DNA of 20,074 nt from Micavibrio sp. UBA2705 (GTDB taxonomy: Bacteria > Pseudomonadota > Alphaproteobacteria > Micavibrionales > Micavibrionaceae): NCBI GenBank assembly GCA_002354205.1, contig DELD01000023.1, forward strand, positions 1 to 20,074, in the 5' to 3' direction. The translations under genes were made by a program, and so were the position numbers. Each line of letters begins with the position of its first letter. Within the stretch, counting starts at the first letter, position 1. A model generated the notes under the pieces. That model was given only the letters and a program-made list of their open reading frames with translations, had not been told where the DNA came from and ran no database searches. Of this stretch, positions 16,301 through 20,074 are shown piece by piece.

Positions 16301-16621
16301 ATGAAGAGGAATCATATAGAGCGTATGCGTGATCGCGAAAGGCGGCAGGATAATGCGTTAGATACTCTTGAGGAGAGTATGCCGGAAGTTAGCGCGCAAG
16401 TGCGGGAGTTCCCGCAGGGCATGCAATATAATCTTGCTAAGAATTTGCTTGATATTATGGATACCCCTGAAGAGCAGATCAACCTCCTCACCATGAATAT
16501 TAATGCGCTAGATACATCGCATAATATTGGCGAAAAATTTGCTTCATATATTAATAAATTAGAAAATAAAGCTGCACGCGCTGAAGAAAGCGCAGACCTC
16601 AGTACGCAAGAGATTATTTGA
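16301..16621 (+). CDS. Small hypothetical protein, first of an overlapping pair
   Basis: I do not recognise this family. From ATG 16301 the product has 106 residues: a strongly basic N-terminus (MKRNHIERMRDRERRQ), then an amphipathic acidic body with no membrane span, signal peptide or cysteine. LDIMDTPEEQINLLTMNINAL and the Lys/Glu-rich C-terminus look helical. The start is well supported: AGGAGGGG at 16289-16296, about 5 bases upstream. An in-frame TTG at 16283 is a worse choice. Its TGA stop overlaps the next gene's TTG start. It lies 77 bases after the coiled-coil gene, with a palindrome and a possible promoter between. Confidence 0.75.
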   Translation: MKRNHIERMRDRERRQDNALDTLEESMPEVSAQVREFPQGMQYNLAKNLLDIMDTPEEQINLLTMNINALDTSHNIGEKFASYINKLENKAARAEESADLSTQEII

Positions 16622-17154
16622 CGCGCGCAGATGATATAAAAACTGACTTAGAAGATGCAGGTTTGGATCTTGAGAATTTAGAGAAGATAGACGCGCTGAA
16701 AAGTTTCTTGCCTCTGGCTATGGCAGAAGAAGGTCAAGAGAATTTCGATGGTGATGTTTCTCCTGACTTGGTTGAGCGTTCATTTATGTTGCTTGACCGC
16801 TTTGGCGTTATTGATTCTTTGCGCGGAGAAGGCATGTCCGAGGGTGATTTATACGATTTAGCCGAGGGCTATGCCAAATACGCGACGATGAAAGCGGAAT
16901 TGGTACAGGATGTAAAATCCGATATGGGGCTGAGCAGTCGCACGGATATTAACCCTGCTTTAGAGATGTTTGCGGAGCCCGCTGACATTAATCTTGCTGA
17001 GTTAGGGCTTGATGAAGAGGAGGACGATATAAGTATGGAATCCTTGCAATCAAACGGTGTTACTATGTCAGGGGATAGCGGCGTTGAAAACCGTGATAAT
17101 GAAGTCAGGACGATTCAAATACAGGCAAATACACCGCGCGGGCTTGATCTTTAA
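16618..17154 (+). CDS. Acidic hypothetical protein, second of the overlapping pair (TTG start)
   Basis: I do not recognise this family. The 178-residue product is strongly acidic throughout (DLEDAGLDLENLEKIDAL, LGLDEEEDDISMESL), has no signal or membrane segment, and ends in a looser Ser/Asn/Gln-rich tail. The start is TTG 16618, sharing TTGA with the previous stop. The frame is closed by TGA at 16582-16584, and no ATG or GTG occurs between there and 16618, so TTG is the only good start. A weak AAGAGA lies upstream, which suggests coupled translation from the first gene. A fusion by programmed -1 frameshift is possible, but I see no standard slippery heptamer. Three DL-rich repeats near the start hint at a helical bundle. 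Function unknown. Confidence 0.7.
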   Translation: MTRADDIKTDLEDAGLDLENLEKIDALKSFLPLAMAEEGQENFDGDVSPDLVERSFMLLDRFGVIDSLRGEGMSEGDLYDLAEGYAKYATMKAELVQDVKSDMGLSSRTDINPALEMFAEPADINLAELGLDEEEDDISMESLQSNGVTMSGDSGVENRDNEVRTIQIQANTPRGLDL

Positions 17155-17160
17155 CTTTTA

Positions 17161-17189
17161 TTGACATAATCATTTCTGTGTGTTAGTTT
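17161..17189 (+). promoter_or_regulatory. Candidate promoter for the ELM1-family gene
   Basis: A consensus -35 TTGACA (17161-17166) is followed after exactly 17 bases by TAGTTT (17184-17189), a weak -10 preceded by TG as in extended -10 promoters. It lies 6 bases after the upstream gene's stop and about 37 bases before the ATG. The perfect -35 and spacing make it plausible, and it suggests transcription separate from the small-gene pair. Confidence 0.5.
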
Positions 17190-17191
17190 TC

Positions 17192-17208
17192 AGCCTAGAT
17201 TATAGGCT
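17192..17208 (+). other. Small stem-loop in the 5' leader of the ELM1-family gene
   Basis: AGCCTA (17192-17197) pairs with TAGGCT (17203-17208) around a 5-base loop, immediately downstream of the candidate -10 and 17 bases before the ATG. There is no T run, so it is not a terminator. It would lie at the very 5' end of the transcript and could stabilise it or influence initiation. Confidence 0.3.
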
Positions 17209-17225
17209 TGAGACGAATGTAACAC

Positions 17226-18218
17226 ATGTCAGTATCAAAAAACATTCTATTTAATAATGGCAACCAGCCGCTTGTTATGGCGTGGATTGGGCAAGACGAC
17301 CCAAACCGCGGGGATAGCAAGGCGAGCATTGGACTTGCAAAACTATGCGCAGAGATGGTTGGTGGTCGTTATGTTTATGTTGATGAGGCGATGCTTAATG
17401 TGCAATTCACAAAGGCAAAATCTTATCAAGAGCAGGTTGAAGCGGCTTTACGCGAAATTGGGCAGCCAGATATATTGATAGGTATGCGCAGCGGCGATGC
17501 TTACTATACTGCGGAAAAACGCCCGATGATTACTGTGGCGCATATTAATGAAACGCTCAGCATCAAATATGGCGATGACCGTCTTGTACCACATCACTTA
17601 ACGCAAAAAGATTTGGATGCGGCAGGGCAAGAGTTTGATCAGCACTACCCTAAGATAAAAGGTCCATTAGTCGCGATGATGATTGGCAATGATGCGCCAG
17701 ACATACGCGATACGATCAAAAAAATTCATGAAATTGGTAAACAATATGATGATGTAACATTCTTCATTTGTCCAAGCCGCCGCTCAAATAAAGCGCCGCA
17801 AATGGCCTATGACCATCTTGATAATAATTTAAGCGCAGTGTTTCGTAGTAAGTCGCTGGGTGGGTATTTTGGTGATTTGCTAAGCAGGGGGCGCGATGTT
17901 CTCTTTACAGATTATGAGCAATCTATCAACGGTTATAACCCTTATGTCGGCCTGCTTGCGAGGGCAGATCATATTGTGGTGAGCGGGCAATCATATTCAT
18001 TGGTCAGTGAAGCGTTGTTCACGGGCAAGAATATATACACAGACTGGATGTGCAGTGAATACACAGAGCTGGTTGATCAAGGTTATATTGTGCCGATTAA
18101 GGAGTTAGATGCGGGGCAAGTTTTCCCGACAAAACCAATGCCTGCGTTAGACGTGACGCGTAAAATCGCGGATATGATTGTCGATAATTTCAAAAATAAT
18201 AAATCAATGACGTTTTGA
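17226..18218 (+). CDS. ELM1-family (mitochondrial fission ELM1-like) protein
   Basis: A 330-residue soluble protein resembling the DUF1022/ELM1 family, found in many Alphaproteobacteria and in plants, where ELM1 recruits dynamin to mitochondria. The bacterial role is not established; the fold is thought to be GT-B glycosyltransferase-like. Visible are KASIGLAKLCAEMVGG (33-48, after PNRGDS), the central LVAMMIGNDAPD strand-loop, and the family's best segment NPYVGLLARADHIVVSGQ followed by SYSLVSEALFTGKNIYTD, which matches the usual ADxIVVTxDSxSMVSEA pattern with Gly-Gln-Ser-Tyr in place of Asp-Ser. The typical SRRT is SRRS here. The ATG has no strong ribosome site. It converges on the HD-GYP-like gene with a two-base gap. 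Confidence 0.65.
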   Translation: MSVSKNILFNNGNQPLVMAWIGQDDPNRGDSKASIGLAKLCAEMVGGRYVYVDEAMLNVQFTKAKSYQEQVEAALREIGQPDILIGMRSGDAYYTAEKRPMITVAHINETLSIKYGDDRLVPHHLTQKDLDAAGQEFDQHYPKIKGPLVAMMIGNDAPDIRDTIKKIHEIGKQYDDVTFFICPSRRSNKAPQMAYDHLDNNLSAVFRSKSLGGYFGDLLSRGRDVLFTDYEQSINGYNPYVGLLARADHIVVSGQSYSLVSEALFTGKNIYTDWMCSEYTELVDQGYIVPIKELDAGQVFPTKPMPALDVTRKIADMIVDNFKNNKSMTF

Positions 18219-18220
18219 TA

Positions 18221-18958
18221 TTACGATTTAAACGCTCTAAATTTTTCAAGCAAGTCCATATCGAACGCGCCCTCATATTTCTTATCTTCACCAATTGCCA
18301 TCATACGCTCTATGGCTTCAATAGGTGTACGTTTTGCGGGTTGGTGCGGGCGTAAAATGCGATCGCCATCATAAGCATCAACAATGCAGGCCATGCGGAT
18401 GGTTTTACCAAGCGCTGCGGCTGATTTGCCAGCGTAGCCTGTGCCATCTAGGCGTTCATGGTGGTAAAGCATCAGCGCAGGAATGACGATTTTGATATGA
18501 GGGTGTCTTAAGAAGTCATCAGACACCCCATATGTTTTATAGGCGCGCTCTAAATAATCTAGGCCGCGTAAGGTGTGCATACGTTTAGCTATGCGTTCAT
18601 CCTCTGTCGGGCGGTGGGGCAGTGACCAGATGCCGATGGCGTAATCATCATGCAGCTTACCGATATCGCTCAGTTTAAACGCATCATAGAAGTTACGTCC
18701 TGCGGCTTCGCTATAGCCAAGCGTAGCCATAAAATTTTGACCATCTTTTGAAATGCGCTCTAAATGTCCATGCATTACTGCGCCGTAATCATTCTCGCTT
18801 GCGCCATATGCGCCTATGTCACGCCATAAATCCGCTGCAATTTTAGGCCATATAGGGCTTAATATTGGGTCGTTTGCGACGTCATAGCTTTCTATGATGT
18901 CATCAAGGCTGCATAAATCGTAATCAAGGTCGTTATATGTGTATTTCGTATTGTTCAT
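18221..18958 (-). CDS. Degenerate HD-GYP-like domain protein, coupled to leuC
   Basis: A 245-residue soluble protein. Residues about 60-215 match the HD-GYP phosphodiesterase layout: His in MHGHLERIS (63-69), the HDIGK position as SDIGK (97-101), His128 in KRMHTLRG, HHERLDGTGY (166-175), and VDAYDGDRILRP (193-204). Two hallmarks are altered: the His of the HD pair is Ser97, and GYP reads GYA. Other ligands (His63/65, Asp98, His128, His166/167, Asp194) remain. HD-GYP domains hydrolyse cyclic-di-GMP at a metal centre; with the HD His lost, activity may be absent or altered, and a sensor or binding role is possible. The N-terminal 60 residues are unrecognised. The ATG follows the leuC TAA with no gap (TAAATG), so expression is tied to leucine synthesis. 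Confidence 0.75.
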   Translation of the reverse strand: MNNTKYTYNDLDYDLCSLDDIIESYDVANDPILSPIWPKIAADLWRDIGAYGASENDYGAVMHGHLERISKDGQNFMATLGYSEAAGRNFYDAFKLSDIGKLHDDYAIGIWSLPHRPTEDERIAKRMHTLRGLDYLERAYKTYGVSDDFLRHPHIKIVIPALMLYHHERLDGTGYAGKSAAALGKTIRMACIVDAYDGDRILRPHQPAKRTPIEAIERMMAIGEDKKYEGAFDMDLLEKFRAFKS

Positions 18959-20074
18959 TTATAAATACTCACGCACATCAGCTAAGCTGCCTTTAATACC
19001 TGCGGCAGCGGCCATTGCAGGGCTCATGAGGTGTGTACGCCCGCCGCGCCCTTGACGGCCTTCAAAGTTGCGGTTGGATGTCGATGCGCAGCGCTGGCCT
19101 TCTTCTAAGCGGTCAGCGTTCATGGCAAGACACATGGAGCAGCCTGGTTCGCGCCATTCAAACCCTGCATCTTTGATGATTTTGTCGAGGCCTTCTTCTT
19201 CGGCTTGCGCTTTAACAAGGCCTGAACCCGGAACGACGAGCCCAGTTACATTCGGCGCAATTTTATGCCCGTTGACGATTTTGGCAACGTCGCGGATATC
19301 CTCAATGCGTCCATTTGTGCATGAACCGATAAACACATAGTCAATCGCAACGTCTTGCAGTTTCATGCCTGCTGTTAGCCCCATATATTCAAGGGCGCGT
19401 TTGGCGGCATTTTGTTTGTTTTCGTCTTTAAAATCAGATGGGCTAGGGACACTCGCTGTTATTGGAAGCACATCTTCGGGGGATGTGCCCCATGTAACCT
19501 GCGGGGTAATGTCGCTTGCTTGCAAAGTGATTTCTTTATCGTATTTTGCGCCATCATCGCTAGTCAGACTTTGCCAATAGGCAACAGCCTTGTCCCAATC
19601 GCTTCCTTTGGGGGCTTTGGGGCGGCCTTTGATATAGTTAAATGTGGTTTCATCGGGGGCAATTAAGCCTGCACGTGCGCCGGCCTCTATAGACATGTTG
19701 CATACAGTCATGCGCCCTTCCATTGAAAGGCTTCTAATAGCTGAGCCTGCATATTCAATGACGCAGCCCGTGCCGCCAGCCGTGCCAATCTCGCCAATAA
19801 CCGCGAGGGTGAGGTCTTTGGCTGTTACGCCAACCGGCAAATCGCCATCAATATTAACGCGCAGTGTTTTTGCTTTTTTCTGTGGCAGAGATTGCGTGGC
19901 AAGCACATGTTCAACTTCTGATGTGCCAATACCAAAGGCAAGCGCGCCGAAGGCGCCGTGTGTTGATGTGTGGCTATCGCCGCAGACAATTGTCATTCCG
20001 GGCAGGGTGAATCCTTGCTCTGGCCCTACTATGTGGACGATGCCTTGGCGCTTATCATCCATGGAAAAATACTC
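18959..20074 (-). CDS. leuC: 3-isopropylmalate dehydratase large subunit LeuC (5' end cut by the window)
   Basis: Aconitase-family [4Fe-4S] enzyme that with LeuD isomerises 2-isopropylmalate to 3-isopropylmalate in leucine biosynthesis. The reading frame runs on through the window edge: codons for EYFS precede the in-frame ATG at 20062, so that ATG (MDDKRQGIVH) is internal and about 100 N-terminal residues are missing. Visible are HIVGPEQGFTLPGMTIVCGDSHTSTHGAFG (family core; quoted here split as HIVGPEQGFTLPG and VCGDSHTSTHGAFG), FIGSCTNGRIEDI, and GCSMCLAMN, which supply the three cluster cysteines. RNFEGRQGRGGRTHLMSPA is the substrate-binding Arg region. The protein ends in VREYL-TAA, followed directly by the HD-GYP-like ATG. 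Confidence 0.96.
   Translation of the reverse strand, partial: EYFSMDDKRQGIVHIVGPEQGFTLPGMTIVCGDSHTSTHGAFGALAFGIGTSEVEHVLATQSLPQKKAKTLRVNIDGDLPVGVTAKDLTLAVIGEIGTAGGTGCVIEYAGSAIRSLSMEGRMTVCNMSIEAGARAGLIAPDETTFNYIKGRPKAPKGSDWDKAVAYWQSLTSDDGAKYDKEITLQASDITPQVTWGTSPEDVLPITASVPSPSDFKDENKQNAAKRALEYMGLTAGMKLQDVAIDYVFIGSCTNGRIEDIRDVAKIVNGHKIAPNVTGLVVPGSGLVKAQAEEEGLDKIIKDAGFEWREPGCSMCLAMNADRLEEGQRCASTSNRNFEGRQGRGGRTHLMSPAMAAAAGIKGSLADVREYL

Noticed and set aside
16283..17154. Single gene split by a frameshift instead of two overlapping genes
   Set aside because: The first frame has a strong ribosome site and natural-looking end, the second has a TTG in the coupled TTGA arrangement, and no standard slippery heptamer is present. 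It is not excluded and is listed as a refuting test.
20051..20062. ATG at 20062 as the true start of leuC
   Set aside because: The frame stays open to the window edge with residues matching the LeuC interior before MDDKRQG, and about 100 conserved N-terminal residues would be missing. It is a window truncation, not a short gene.
1..20074. Mobile elements, CRISPR array, defence or toxin-antitoxin system
   Set aside because: No transposase, integrase, terminal inverted repeats, spaced direct repeats, nuclease/helicase defence genes or toxin-antitoxin pair was recognisable; nearly all coding space belongs to conserved chromosomal genes.

Overview
The window looks like core chromosome from a moderately AT-rich alphaproteobacterium (base composition judged by eye). 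The strongest argument is the minus-strand gene order miaB-phoH-ybeY-corC-lnt-XRE regulator-metK-trmB. An XRE-type regulator between lnt and metK, and a MetK with GHPDKICDRISD, are typical of Alphaproteobacteria. An ELM1-family protein, a TipN/GPR-like membrane-anchored coiled-coil protein and the LeuC type fit the same class. I cannot place it to genus; a Micavibrio/Rhodospirillales-like lineage is only a guess. I see no insertion sequence, phage, CRISPR array or rRNA.

Layout. (1) 78-170: tRNA-Ser(GCU) with an encoded CCA, minus strand. (2) 254-862: a lone TerD-domain gene, minus. (3) 956-9136: the eight-gene minus-strand housekeeping cluster for tRNA modification (MiaB, TrmB), RNA processing (YbeY, PhoH), envelope functions (CorC-like protein, Lnt) and S-adenosylmethionine synthesis (MetK), with an XRE regulator. 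A strong intrinsic hairpin separates the regulator gene from metK. (4) 9137-9278: a divergent intergenic region with a 9-bp inverted repeat and a candidate 14-codon leader ORF that overlaps the next gene by ATGA. (5) 9279-12447: plus-strand 2-hydroxyacid dehydrogenase, a small exported Cys-containing protein and an AGCS-family sodium:alanine/glycine symporter closed by a clear terminator. (6) 12510-17154: plus-strand 1237-residue coiled-coil protein with two membrane spans near the N-terminus, then two small unrecognised genes overlapping by TTGA. (7) 17226-18218: ELM1-family protein with its own candidate promoter. (8) 18221-20074: minus-strand leuC, cut by the window edge, followed with no spacer by a degenerate HD-GYP-like gene.

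How the genes work together. MetK makes the SAM used by MiaB (radical SAM methylthiolation) and TrmB (m7G46 methylation), so the cluster joins SAM supply to tRNA modification. YbeY, PhoH, the CorC-like protein and Lnt form the widely conserved ybeZ-ybeY-ybeX-lnt block. The least explained part is 12510-17154: a probable polarity or cell-envelope scaffold with a distinct C-terminal domain, plus two uncharacterised small proteins. The degenerate HD-GYP protein coupled to leuC is the second oddity. All intergenic gaps are under about 150 bases.
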